Source: Bog-756 sp036513075
GTDB lineage: Bacteria > Actinomycetota > Acidimicrobiia > Acidimicrobiales > RAAP-2
Length of the DNA: 21,362 bases
Reading direction: 5' to 3'
Assembly: GCA_036513075.1 (NCBI GenBank)
Contig: DATBZS010000029.1
Span: 1 to 21,362 of the forward strand
The translations under genes and the position numbers were made by a program. Below the pieces are notes generated by a model. It made no database searches and was not told the DNA's origin. It worked only from the letters and a program-made list of their open reading frames with translations. The stretch's first letter is position 1. Each line of letters starts with the position of its first letter. This document shows positions 1-6,587 of the stretch, in pieces.

Positions 1-156
1 GGCGGCGGCGTCCTTGCACTCGCCGACCCGACGGGCACCGAGGACCACCGGATGGCCGGCTGCCGCCAGTGCGGTGGCGGTGGCCCGGCCGATGCCTGAC
101 GAGGCGCCGGTCACGACGGCCGGCCGGACGCCGGGGTTGGCGGGGAACCTGGGCAT
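1..156 (-). CDS. Short-chain dehydrogenase/reductase, N-terminal part (runs off left edge)
   Basis: The first 52 codons of a Rossmann-fold SDR read leftward off the window. After a short lead (MPRFPANPGVRP) come the first beta strand and the cofactor loop TGASSGIG at residues 16-23, then an alpha helix and a second strand ending VVLGARR. The Arg pair after the strand suggests NADP(H) preference, an inference from the family. The ATG at 156 has a strong ribosome site, GAGGAG, about 8 nt upstream. The gene lies 67 nt downstream of the P450 on the same strand and probably shares its transcript. A P450 paired with an SDR suggests that a hydroxylated product is oxidised to a ketone or aldehyde. 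The catalytic Ser-Tyr-Lys region is outside the window, so activity cannot be judged. Confidence 0.85.
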   Translation of the reverse strand, partial: MPRFPANPGVRPAVVTGASSGIGRATATALAAAGHPVVLGARRVGECKDAAA

Positions 157-212
157 CAGCGCAGCTCCTCGTTCACCACGGCTCCATTCACTCCAGCTCC
201 ACCGGTCCCCAT
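156..212 (-). CDS. Possible 18-codon linker ORF between P450 and SDR
   Basis: An ATG at 212, 11 nt after the P450 stop, opens an 18-residue frame (MGTGGAGVNGAVVNEELR). Its TGA overlaps the ATG of the downstream SDR as TGATG. A weak GGTGAG precedes it. No family is recognisable and the composition is not distinctive. If translated, it would couple SDR translation to the P450. It could equally be chance, because the SDR has its own good ribosome site inside this frame. Confidence 0.22.
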   Translation of the reverse strand: MGTGGAGVNGAVVNEELR

Positions 213-223
213 CACTCGATGGC

Positions 224-1429
224 TCACCGCAACTCCACTGTCGTGGGTAGGGCGGCGAGGCCCCGCACATTGATCGAGTGGACCCGCACGATGCCGGTCG
301 GGTCGATGTCGTAGGTGGCCACCCGGGACACCAGCTCGTTCAGCCCGATCCGCGCCTCCATCCGGGCGAGTGGGGCGCCCATGCAGAAGTGGCGCCCGCT
401 GCCGAAGCTGACGAGGGCCTTGGTGTCGCGGTCGAGGTCGTAGCGGTCGGCGTCGGGAAAGACCCGCTCGTCCCGGTTGGCCGATCCGACCAGGAGCAGG
501 GCCCGCTCGCCTTCGGGAATCGTCGTGCCCTGGATCTCCATGGGTTGGCGGAGGACCCGCAGCAGCATCTGGCTCGAGGTGTCGTAGCGCAGCGTTTCTT
601 CCACCCACTCGGGCACGCGGGTCGGATCGGCGAATGGTTTGGCCCGCTCGTCGGGGTTGCGCCATCCCCAGTACCAGGCGTTGCCGAGCAGCTTGGTGGT
701 CGTTTCGTTGCCGGCCACCACCATCAGGAAGAGGAAGGCCACGACCTCTTCATCGGTCAGCTTGTCGCCGTCGATCTCGGCATCGAGGAGGGCGGAGGTG
801 AGGTCGTCGGTGCGCGACCGGCGCCGCTGGTCGACCATCTCCTGGTAGTAGACGACGAGGCTGAGCGCGGCCTCCATCCCCTCGGGCGGCACGTCGTAGA
901 CGCCGTCGGCACGGTGGAGTACCAGGTCGGCCAAGCGCCGCAGCTCGGCCCGATCGGCGCGGGGGACCCCGATCAGTTCGGAGATCACGTCCATCGGCAC
1001 CTTGCCGGCAAAATCGGCGATGAAGTCGAAGCTGCCCGACTCGAGGGCGGGCAGCAGGTGCTCGAGGGTGATCTCCCGAATGCGCTCCTCCATGGCGTTG
1101 ACCTTGGTCGGAGTGAACCCCTTGCCTACCAGCGAACGCATCCGGGTGTGGGCGGGCGGGTCGAGGGCCAGGAATGACATGACCTTGTGGGCGTCGGGGT
1201 TGAAGGCGCTCGGGTCGAGCGACACCCCGAAGGAGTTGGAGAAGGAATCCACGTCCCGGAACGCGGCGAGCACGTCTTCGTGGCGCGAGAGTGCCCAGAA
1301 GTCGAACTCGTCGGACCGGTACACCGGGGCCTCGGCGCGGAGCCGGGCGTAGGTGGGATACGGGTCCTCGTGCATCTCGTAGGCGTACGGGTTGTAGGTC
1401 ACCGGGCCCCGGACCTCGGTGGCGGTCAC
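224..1429 (-). CDS. Cytochrome P450 (CYP123-like, class I bacterial)
   Basis: A 401-residue soluble bacterial P450, full length, predicted to hydroxylate a hydrophobic substrate using electrons from a ferredoxin. The hallmarks are visible: LDPPAHTRMR at 89-98 (C-helix heme-propionate region), the I-helix oxygen-activation motif AGNETTT at 239-245, the ExxR motif ETLR at 278-281, and the heme-binding loop FGSGRHFCMG at 342-351 with ligand Cys349. No membrane anchor is present. The GTG start at 1429 overlaps the tetR stop as GTGA, so the two genes are translationally coupled. Pairing with TetR, an SDR and the divergent ALDH/CMD/SDR/HIBADH genes resembles the M. tuberculosis cyp123 (Rv0766c) neighbourhood as I recall it. 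The family is certain, the subfamily is inferred from context, and no ferredoxin lies in this window. Confidence 0.95.
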   Translation of the reverse strand: MTATEVRGPVTYNPYAYEMHEDPYPTYARLRAEAPVYRSDEFDFWALSRHEDVLAAFRDVDSFSNSFGVSLDPSAFNPDAHKVMSFLALDPPAHTRMRSLVGKGFTPTKVNAMEERIREITLEHLLPALESGSFDFIADFAGKVPMDVISELIGVPRADRAELRRLADLVLHRADGVYDVPPEGMEAALSLVVYYQEMVDQRRRSRTDDLTSALLDAEIDGDKLTDEEVVAFLFLMVVAGNETTTKLLGNAWYWGWRNPDERAKPFADPTRVPEWVEETLRYDTSSQMLLRVLRQPMEIQGTTIPEGERALLLVGSANRDERVFPDADRYDLDRDTKALVSFGSGRHFCMGAPLARMEARIGLNELVSRVATYDIDPTGIVRVHSINVRGLAALPTTVELR

Positions 1430-1431
1430 CG
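1417..1431 (-). repeat. 15-nt direct repeat, copy at P450 start codon
   Basis: The 15-nt sequence CGGTGACCGCCACCG (minus strand) spans the P450 GTG start and occurs identically at the tetR start (2037-2051). It is itself an inverted repeat, CGGTG/CACCG with a 5-nt loop. The start codon lies in the 5' arm of a possible small mRNA hairpin. Confidence 0.5.
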
Positions 1432-2049
1432 GGCACCCCCGGTGCCGTCAACTAACAGGGTGGCGGCCTGGGCGACGAATCCGGGCACGTCGAGGAACGA
1501 CGTGTGCCCGGTGCCGGCGGTCAGCAGGGCACCGGAGTACGCGGCCTCGAGCACCCGGACCACCCGGGGGTCGACGCCGGGCCCGAGGGCGGCGGTCAAC
1601 CGGCGGTGGGTCTGGGCGCCGATGCGGTCACGGAGGTGGCTCACGTCGGGGCTCGGGCTGATCAGGGCCACCGTGCAGGCGTCGATGAGGGCCGGGCTGT
1701 TGGCCGCGAATGGGATCATGTCCTGCACCGTGCGCTCCACCCGGGTGGCCAGCGGCAGCGACGGATCGGTGTCCACCGGGGGGAGAGCTTCCATCCGGCG
1801 CCACAGGACCTCAGCCAGCAGGTGGTCCTTGGAGCTGAAGTAGGTGTAGGCGGTGGCCGGGGCCACGCCGGCCCGGCGGGCCACGCTGCGGACGGTCAGT
1901 CCTGCGTAGCCGACCTCCTCCGTCTCCTCCTCGGCGGCCTGGACCAGGTTGGCGACGACCTCGGCCTGGCGGGCCGTCAGCCGGCGGCGGGTGGCCTCGA
2001 CGTCGACGACCGGGGAGCCGTCGTCGGGCAGGGCCGCGGTGGCGGTCAC
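1426..2049 (-). CDS. TetR-family transcriptional repressor
   Basis: A 207-residue one-component repressor. The N-terminal helix-turn-helix is clear at about residues 30-80: a helix rich in Val and Glu, then GLTVRSVARRAGVAPATAYTYF and SSKDHLLAEVLWRR, the standard TetR pattern. The C-terminal ligand domain (about 95-207) is variable, as usual for the family, and does not reveal the inducer. I chose the GTG at 2049 because no in-frame start nearer the promoter fits. It overlaps the stop of an 18-codon ORF as GTGA, and the family HTH begins about 30 residues later. Its own stop overlaps the P450 start. It most likely represses itself and the divergent operon through the palindrome at 2100-2129. 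It looks equivalent to the TetR-like Rv0767c of the mycobacterial cyp123 region (inference). Confidence 0.93.
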   Translation of the reverse strand: MTATAALPDDGSPVVDVEATRRRLTARQAEVVANLVQAAEEETEEVGYAGLTVRSVARRAGVAPATAYTYFSSKDHLLAEVLWRRMEALPPVDTDPSLPLATRVERTVQDMIPFAANSPALIDACTVALISPSPDVSHLRDRIGAQTHRRLTAALGPGVDPRVVRVLEAAYSGALLTAGTGHTSFLDVPGFVAQAATLLVDGTGGAR

Positions 2050-2051
2050 CG
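2037..2051 (-). repeat. 15-nt direct repeat, copy at tetR start codon
   Basis: Identical to the 15 nt across the P450 start (1417-1431). It forms the same CGGTG/CACCG inverted repeat with the GTG start codon in the 5' arm. Ribosomes arriving from the upstream ORF could melt such a hairpin. Confidence 0.5.
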
Positions 2052-2102
2052 TGCGCCCGGGCCGTCGTGAGCGGCCGGAGGTGTCGCGTTGGTGTCGGTC
2101 AT
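2046..2102 (-). CDS. Leaderless 18-codon upstream ORF coupled to tetR
   Basis: On the minus strand the -10-like TATAGT (2116 to 2111) is followed after 8 nt by ATG at 2102. A transcript starting here would begin at or within a few bases of that ATG. The frame encodes MTDTNATPPAAHDGPGAR, and its TGA overlaps the tetR GTG as GTGA. It is in a different frame from tetR, so it is not an N-terminal extension. No protein family is recognisable. Leaderless small ORFs are well documented in actinobacteria. The likely role is delivery of ribosomes to the tetR start rather than peptide function (inference). Confidence 0.5.
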   Translation of the reverse strand: MTDTNATPPAAHDGPGAR

Positions 2103-2129
2103 GTGTCCAAACTATAGTCCAGACACATG
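2100..2129. promoter_or_regulatory. 30-bp palindromic operator with bidirectional -10 box (TetR site)
   Basis: The arms CATGTGTC (2100-2107) and GACACATG (2122-2129) are perfect inverted repeats. They share their centre (2114.5) with the perfect palindrome ACTATAGT (2111-2118). Only the three bases on each side between them fail to pair, so 24 of 30 positions are symmetric. Because the core is palindromic, TATAGT, a near-consensus -10, is readable on both strands. Possible weak -35 elements are TTGGTG at 2089-2094 (plus) and TTGCTG at 2137-2132 (minus, short spacing). A dimeric or double-dimeric TetR repressor bound here would block both divergent promoters. Confidence 0.8.
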
Positions 2130-2149
2130 TCCAGCAACAGGGGGTCGTC

Positions 2150-3070
2150 GTGCCGTCACCGCAGGATTCACCACCGCAGCACCCGACGCCGCAATCGCCA
2201 GGTACCGGCCCCACGGTCGGCGTGATCGGACTCGGCGTCATCGGCGACGGGGTGGCGGGCAGTGTCAATGCCGCCGGGCTCCCGTTGGTGGTCTTCGACG
2301 TGCGCACCGAAGCCACCGACCGCCACGCGGACCACGCCACGGTGGCCGACTCACCGGCCGAGGTGGCACGAGCCGCCGACGTCGTGGTGGTGGCCGTGGT
2401 CAATGACGAGCAGGTGCACGCCGTGCTGTCCGGGCCCGACGGCGGGCTGGTCGCCGGCGGACAGAGCACGACCTTCGTGGTGGTGAGCACCATCACCACC
2501 GAGTGCGTCCGGGCCATCGGCGCCGAAGCCGACGCGGCGGGCACCTCGGTGGTGGACTGCGGGGTGAGTGGCGGGCCGGCCGCCGCTGCCGCCGGCGAAC
2601 TGATCTGCATGGTGGGTGGCGATGACGACGTGCTCGAGCGCCTGGCGCCGCTGTTCGACGCCATGAGCTCGCTGACTGTCCGGATGGGGCCGTTCGGAAC
2701 TGGGCTCGCCGCCAAGCTGGCCCGCAACCTCGTCCAGTACGGGAGCTGGTTGGCCGCCTACGAAGGCCAGATGCTGGCCGAGGCGGCCGGCATCGAGCTG
2801 GCGAAGCTGTCTCAGGTGATCAAGGCCAGCGACGCCAAGATCGGCGGTGCCTCGACCCTCATGTTCCGCGCGACGGTCGCCCCGTTCACCGAGCGCGACG
2901 ACGCCGGACTCGTGGGGGCCATGCGCACCGGCGCCGACCTGGCCCACAAGGACCTGCAGGCTGCACTGGCGCTGGCCGACGAGTTGGACGTCGACCTGCC
3001 GCTGGCCGCCATGACCGAGGACCGCACCGACGACATCTTCGGCCTGGGCGCGATGAAGGAGAAACGATGA
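2150..3070 (+). CDS. 3-hydroxyisobutyrate dehydrogenase-like (beta-hydroxyacid) dehydrogenase
   Basis: A 306-residue NAD(P)-dependent 3-hydroxyacid dehydrogenase, first gene of the rightward operon. An N-terminal Pro/Gln-rich lead of about 20 residues precedes the Rossmann domain, whose GxGxxG is G27-L-G-V-I-G32. The family substrate-binding motif DCGVSGGP lies at 136-143, and the catalytic Lys is K189 with N193 in GTGLAAKLARN. The C-terminal half is the helical dimerisation domain. The GTG at 2150 was chosen for its AGGGGG ribosome site 5 nt upstream. The ATG at 2127 is out of frame. The stop overlaps the next gene as ATGA. It is equivalent in type to Rv0770 of the mycobacterial cluster. It probably oxidises a hydroxyl group on a branched or CoA-linked intermediate; the substrate is unknown. 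Confidence 0.9.
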   Translation: MPSPQDSPPQHPTPQSPGTGPTVGVIGLGVIGDGVAGSVNAAGLPLVVFDVRTEATDRHADHATVADSPAEVARAADVVVVAVVNDEQVHAVLSGPDGGLVAGGQSTTFVVVSTITTECVRAIGAEADAAGTSVVDCGVSGGPAAAAAGELICMVGGDDDVLERLAPLFDAMSSLTVRMGPFGTGLAAKLARNLVQYGSWLAAYEGQMLAEAAGIELAKLSQVIKASDAKIGGASTLMFRATVAPFTERDDAGLVGAMRTGADLAHKDLQAALALADELDVDLPLAAMTEDRTDDIFGLGAMKEKR

Positions 3071-4542
3071 GCGACGACGAAGCGGTGATTGGTGAGGAGC
3101 GCCTGTTGATCGACGGCGAACTGAGGCCCTCCCGGTCGGGCGCCACCTTCGAGACGGTCAACCCGGCGACCGGCGAGGTCCTCGGCGTGGCCGCCGACGG
3201 GTCGGCGGAGGATCTCGACGAGGCCATCGGTGCTGCCCGGCGGGCCTTCGACGGCACGGGCTGGTCGACCGATGTCGAGCTACGGGTGCGGGGCCTGCGC
3301 CAGCTACAGACGGCCTTCGAGCGGCACGCGGACGAGATCCGGGCCATGACCGTCGCCGAGACGGGTTCGCCGCTGTCGCTCACCTATTCAGCCCAGTTGG
3401 ACGCGCCGGTCAGTTCGCTCGGTTGGGTGGCCGACCTGGCCGAGGGGTACGAATGGGAGACCGACCTCGGCAACGCCGAGCCGCTCGGCATCCCCTCCCA
3501 CCGCTGGGTGCGGCGCGAGGCCACGGGTGTGGTCGGGGCCATCACGCCGTGGAACGTCCCCCATCAGATCAACCTGGCCAAGCTCGGTCCGGCCCTGGCC
3601 GCCGGCAACACGGTGGTGCTCAAGCCGGCCCCGGACACGCCGTGGTGCGCCACCGTCCTCGGGCGCCTCGTCGCCGAAGAGACCGACATCCCGGCTGGGG
3701 TGGTCAACATCGTCCCGTCGTCCGACCACGCCATCGGGGCCATGCTGTCGACCGACCCGCGGGTCGACCAGGTCAGCTTCACCGGATCGACGGCCACCGG
3801 CCGGAAGGTCATGGCCTCGGCCGCGGACACGGTCAAGAAGGTGTTCCTGGAGCTCGGCGGCAAGTCGGCCTTCGTCATCCTCGACGACGCCGACCTGCGG
3901 GGTGCCTGTGCCACGGCGGCGTTCACCGTGTGCACCCACGCCGGCCAGGGGTGCGCCATCACCACCCGGCTGCTCGTCCCCCGCCTGCTGTTCGACGAGG
4001 CCGTCGACTCGACATCCCGGGTGATGGCCAAGCTGCCGGCCGCCGACCCGACCGACCCGGGCACCATCTGCGGTCCACTGGTCAGTTCCCGCCAGCGCGA
4101 CCGGGTCGAGGGTTACCTGAAGCTGGCCATCGAGGAGGGCGGATCGTTCGCCCTCGGCGGCAGCCGCCCCGAGGGACTCGACCGCGGGTTCTTCGTGGAG
4201 CCGACCCTGATCGTGGGGGTGGGCAACGACTCCCGGGTCGCCCAGGAGGAGATCTTCGGCCCCGTCCTGGTCGTCATCCCCTTCGACGATGACGACGACG
4301 CCGTGGCCCTGGCCAACGACTCGGCCTACGGCCTGTCCGGCTCGGTGTGGTCGGCCGACCGGGAGCGGGCGGTGCGCGTGGCCAACCGGATCCGCACCGG
4401 CACCATCGGCATCAACGGCGGGCTGTGGTTCAGCCCCGACATGCCCTTCGGCGGGTATAGACAGTCGGGGGTCGGGCGCGAGTCGGGCGTGGCCGGGTTC
4501 GAGGAGTACCTCGAGACCAAGTCGTTGGCCGAGCCGGCGTGA
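3067..4542 (+). CDS. NAD(P)-dependent aldehyde dehydrogenase
   Basis: A 491-residue ALDH of normal length that oxidises an aldehyde to the carboxylate. Key residues are visible: N163 in ITPWNVP (oxyanion), K186 in VLKPAPDTPW (cofactor), E262 in FLELGGKS (general base), the nucleophile C296 in GQGCAITTR, and EEIFGPV at 394-400 (cofactor ribose). The ATG at 3067 overlaps the preceding stop as ATGA. It follows the dehydrogenase and precedes the CMD-family gene, so it likely processes the aldehyde produced after P450 and alcohol dehydrogenase steps. It matches the type of AldA (Rv0768) in the comparable mycobacterial locus. A run of five Asp near 407 is only a surface loop. The exact substrate cannot be assigned. 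Confidence 0.95.
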   Translation: MSDDEAVIGEERLLIDGELRPSRSGATFETVNPATGEVLGVAADGSAEDLDEAIGAARRAFDGTGWSTDVELRVRGLRQLQTAFERHADEIRAMTVAETGSPLSLTYSAQLDAPVSSLGWVADLAEGYEWETDLGNAEPLGIPSHRWVRREATGVVGAITPWNVPHQINLAKLGPALAAGNTVVLKPAPDTPWCATVLGRLVAEETDIPAGVVNIVPSSDHAIGAMLSTDPRVDQVSFTGSTATGRKVMASAADTVKKVFLELGGKSAFVILDDADLRGACATAAFTVCTHAGQGCAITTRLLVPRLLFDEAVDSTSRVMAKLPAADPTDPGTICGPLVSSRQRDRVEGYLKLAIEEGGSFALGGSRPEGLDRGFFVEPTLIVGVGNDSRVAQEEIFGPVLVVIPFDDDDDAVALANDSAYGLSGSVWSADRERAVRVANRIRTGTIGINGGLWFSPDMPFGGYRQSGVGRESGVAGFEEYLETKSLAEPA

Positions 4543-4590
4543 CCGGCATTGCGGGCCGCACGGCACGGAAGACGACACACGGGAGGCGTG

Positions 4591-4998
4591 ATGAGTGAGG
4601 GAACCACCGGGGCGCGTGCTGCAGGCCGGGCCAAGATGGACGAGGTCTACGGCTTCAGCGTCGACCCCGACACGATCGCCGGTCCGTATGTCGATGTCAC
4701 CGTCGACCACCTGTTCGGGGCCATCTGGACACGAGAGGCACTCGATATCCGCGACCGACGGATGCTCACCATCGGTGTGTTGGCCGCGCTCGGTCAGGCC
4801 AATCTGCTGGAGATCCAGTTCCGGTCCGCCCTGGAACGCGACGAGCTGACCGTCGAGCAGGTGCGGGAGATCGTCCTCCACCTGGCCCACTACATCGGGT
4901 GGCCACTATCGACGGGGGTCAACGCCGCCGCCGAGAAGATCATCGCCGAACGGGCCAAGTCGGCGAAGGCTGCCGGCACGACCACCGAGGAGTCCTGA
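4591..4998 (+). CDS. Carboxymuconolactone decarboxylase-family protein
   Basis: A 135-residue all-helical protein of the CMD family. The diagnostic helices are LDIRDRRMLTIGVLAALGQ (51-69), EIQFRSALE and VREIVLHLAHYIGWP (91-105), the last being the typical HLA-Y-GWP segment with H100. The AhpD-type CxxC is absent, so peroxidase chemistry is unlikely. The family includes gamma-carboxymuconolactone decarboxylase, but most operon members of this size have unknown reactions. The ATG at 4591 has GGGAGG 4 nt upstream and is preferred to the earlier in-frame ATG at 4549, which would add an unlikely Arg/His-rich lead. It sits between ALDH and SDR in one operon. The closest contextual equivalent is Rv0771. 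Confidence 0.85.
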   Translation: MSEGTTGARAAGRAKMDEVYGFSVDPDTIAGPYVDVTVDHLFGAIWTREALDIRDRRMLTIGVLAALGQANLLEIQFRSALERDELTVEQVREIVLHLAHYIGWPLSTGVNAAAEKIIAERAKSAKAAGTTTEES

Positions 4999-4999
4999 G

Positions 5000-5785
5000 A
5001 TGCATCCGGTCCCGGGGGCGACCCCCATGACAACGTTCAACTTCCAGGACAAGGTGGCCATCGTCACCGGCTCGGCCGGAGGCATCGGCCAGGCCTACGC
5101 CGAGGCCCTGGCTGCGGCCGGCGCCTCTGTCGTGGTGGCCGACATCGATGCGGCCAGGGCGGAGTCCGTCGCCGAAGGCATCCGGGCGTCGGGTGGAGCA
5201 GGCCTGGCTGTGGCCGCCGACGTGGCCGACCCGGCGTCGGCCCAGGCCATGGCCCAGGCTGCCGTGGACGAGTTCGGGGGCATCGACTACCTCGTCAACA
5301 ATGCCGCCATCTTCGGCGGTATGAAGCTCGATCTGCTGCTGACGGTCGACTGGGAGTACCTCAACCGGTTCCTGTCGGTGAACATGCTCGGCGCGCTCAA
5401 CTGTGTTCGGGCCTGCTGGCCGGCCATGAAGGCTCGGGGAGGCGGGGCCATCGTCAACCAGTCGTCGACGGCCGCCTACATGTACGCCGGCTTCTACGGG
5501 CTGGCCAAGGCCGGGGTGAACTCGATCACCCAGCAGCTGGCCCACGAGCTCGGTGGGGACAACATCCGCACCAACGCCATCGCGCCCGGGCCGACGGACA
5601 CTGAGGCGTCCCGCACCGTGGTCCCCGACGCGTTCATGCAGCCCATCCTGGCCGGGCTGGCCCTCAAGCGGATGGGGGAGACCTCCGACCTGGTCGGCAT
5701 GTGCCTGTTCCTGCTGTCGGACGAGGCGTCGTGGATCACCGGACATGTCTTCAACGTCGACGGGGGCCAGGTGGTCCGGCCGTGA
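5000..5785 (+). CDS. Short-chain dehydrogenase/reductase
   Basis: A 261-residue classical SDR. The cofactor loop TGSAGGIG is at 23-30. D48 after the second strand (VVVADID) favours NAD(H). The NNAA motif is at 100-103. The catalytic site is S155/S156 in VNQSS and Y166-xxx-K170 in YGLAK, and the C-terminus closes with GHVFNVDGGQVVRP. The Ser-to-Tyr spacing is 10 residues from S156, about three shorter than usual, so the loop over the active site is compact. The ATG at 5000 has GAGGAG 7 nt upstream, inside the end of the CMD gene. The alternative ATG at 5027 would fit the family N-terminus but has no ribosome site. Its stop overlaps the next GTG as GTGA. It oxidises an alcohol or hydroxyacyl intermediate. 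Confidence 0.92.
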   Translation: MHPVPGATPMTTFNFQDKVAIVTGSAGGIGQAYAEALAAAGASVVVADIDAARAESVAEGIRASGGAGLAVAADVADPASAQAMAQAAVDEFGGIDYLVNNAAIFGGMKLDLLLTVDWEYLNRFLSVNMLGALNCVRACWPAMKARGGGAIVNQSSTAAYMYAGFYGLAKAGVNSITQQLAHELGGDNIRTNAIAPGPTDTEASRTVVPDAFMQPILAGLALKRMGETSDLVGMCLFLLSDEASWITGHVFNVDGGQVVRP

Positions 5786-6582
5786 CGCCAGCGTCGGACC
5801 ATGACCCCGACGTGGCGGACGCCGACCACCGGATCGAGCTCGAGTTCCTCGACCACGTCCTGGTCGTCGCCTTCGACCGGCCCGAGGCCCGGAACGCCTT
5901 CGACCGCGCCATGTACCGGGCGGTGGCCGGCGCCCTGTCGGGCGCGCTGGGCGACGACGACGTCCACGCCGTGGTGCTGACCGGAAGAGGAAAAGCTTTC
6001 ACCTCGGGCCAGGACCTGCGCGAGATGGTGGCCATCGCCACCGGTGACTCCGGACCGGACGCCGGATCGGGATTCCAGGACCTCCTCGATGTGCTGATGC
6101 GCTTCGACAAGCCCCTGCTGGCCGCGGTCCATGGGGTCGGAATGGGCCTGGGTTGTTCGATCCTCGGCCACGTCGACCTGGTCCTGATGGACGAGTCGGC
6201 CCGTCTGCGGGCGCCGTTCGCCGAGATGGGCGTCCCGCCCGAGGCGGCCAGCAGCTACCTCTTGCCCGCTCGCATGGGGTGGCAGCAGGCATCGGCCGCG
6301 CTGCTCGCTTCGGAGTGGATCACCGCACCCGAGGCCGTGTCGTCGGGCCTCGCCCTGCGCATGTGCCCGGACGGGACCGTGGTGGCCGAGACTCTGGAAC
6401 TTGCCCGGACCATCGCCTCGTTCCCGGCCCGTGCAACCCGCAACATCAAACACTTGATGCTCCAGGCCCGCGGCCCGGCGGTAGCCGACGCACGGCGGCG
6501 CGAAGAGGCGGCATTCGCCGCCCTGTTCGCCGACCCCGACGCCAACCCGGGAGCGCATCTGGCCGCCGGTCTGAGGGACTGA
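5782..6582 (+). CDS. Enoyl-CoA hydratase/isomerase (crotonase superfamily)
   Basis: A 266-residue crotonase-fold enzyme acting on a CoA thioester. The oxyanion-hole segments are FTSGQDL (73-79) and HGVGMGLG (117-124). The motif VPPEAASSYLLPARMG (151-166) carries one acid, E154, at the position used by delta3-delta2 enoyl-CoA isomerases and PaaG-like enzymes, rather than the canonical two-glutamate hydratase site. Isomerase-type or other crotonase chemistry is therefore as likely as hydration. The GTG at 5782 overlaps the SDR stop as GTGA, and the upstream open frame is SDR coding sequence in another frame. The presence of a crotonase implies that the pathway ends in CoA esters and partial beta-oxidation. 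Confidence 0.88.
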   Translation: MTPASDHDPDVADADHRIELEFLDHVLVVAFDRPEARNAFDRAMYRAVAGALSGALGDDDVHAVVLTGRGKAFTSGQDLREMVAIATGDSGPDAGSGFQDLLDVLMRFDKPLLAAVHGVGMGLGCSILGHVDLVLMDESARLRAPFAEMGVPPEAASSYLLPARMGWQQASAALLASEWITAPEAVSSGLALRMCPDGTVVAETLELARTIASFPARATRNIKHLMLQARGPAVADARRREEAAFAALFADPDANPGAHLAAGLRD

Positions 6583-6587
6583 GGCCT

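Noticed and set aside
2049..2727. 433-codon minus-strand frame that would extend TetR upstream across the divergent promoter
   Set aside because: The extension crosses the operator and the dehydrogenase gene and is Ser/Thr-rich junk. The GTG at 2049 gives a normal-length TetR.
3388..4890. 500-codon open frame on the minus strand opposite the ALDH and CMD genes
   Set aside because: Antisense shadow of GC-rich coding sequence, with Arg/His/Gly-rich composition, no family motif and no start context. The plus-strand ALDH motifs are complete.
6153..6587. Upstream extension of the LLM oxidoreductase frame
   Set aside because: It lies inside the crotonase gene in another frame and has no family similarity. 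The GTG at 6588 with its ribosome site gives the standard N-terminus.
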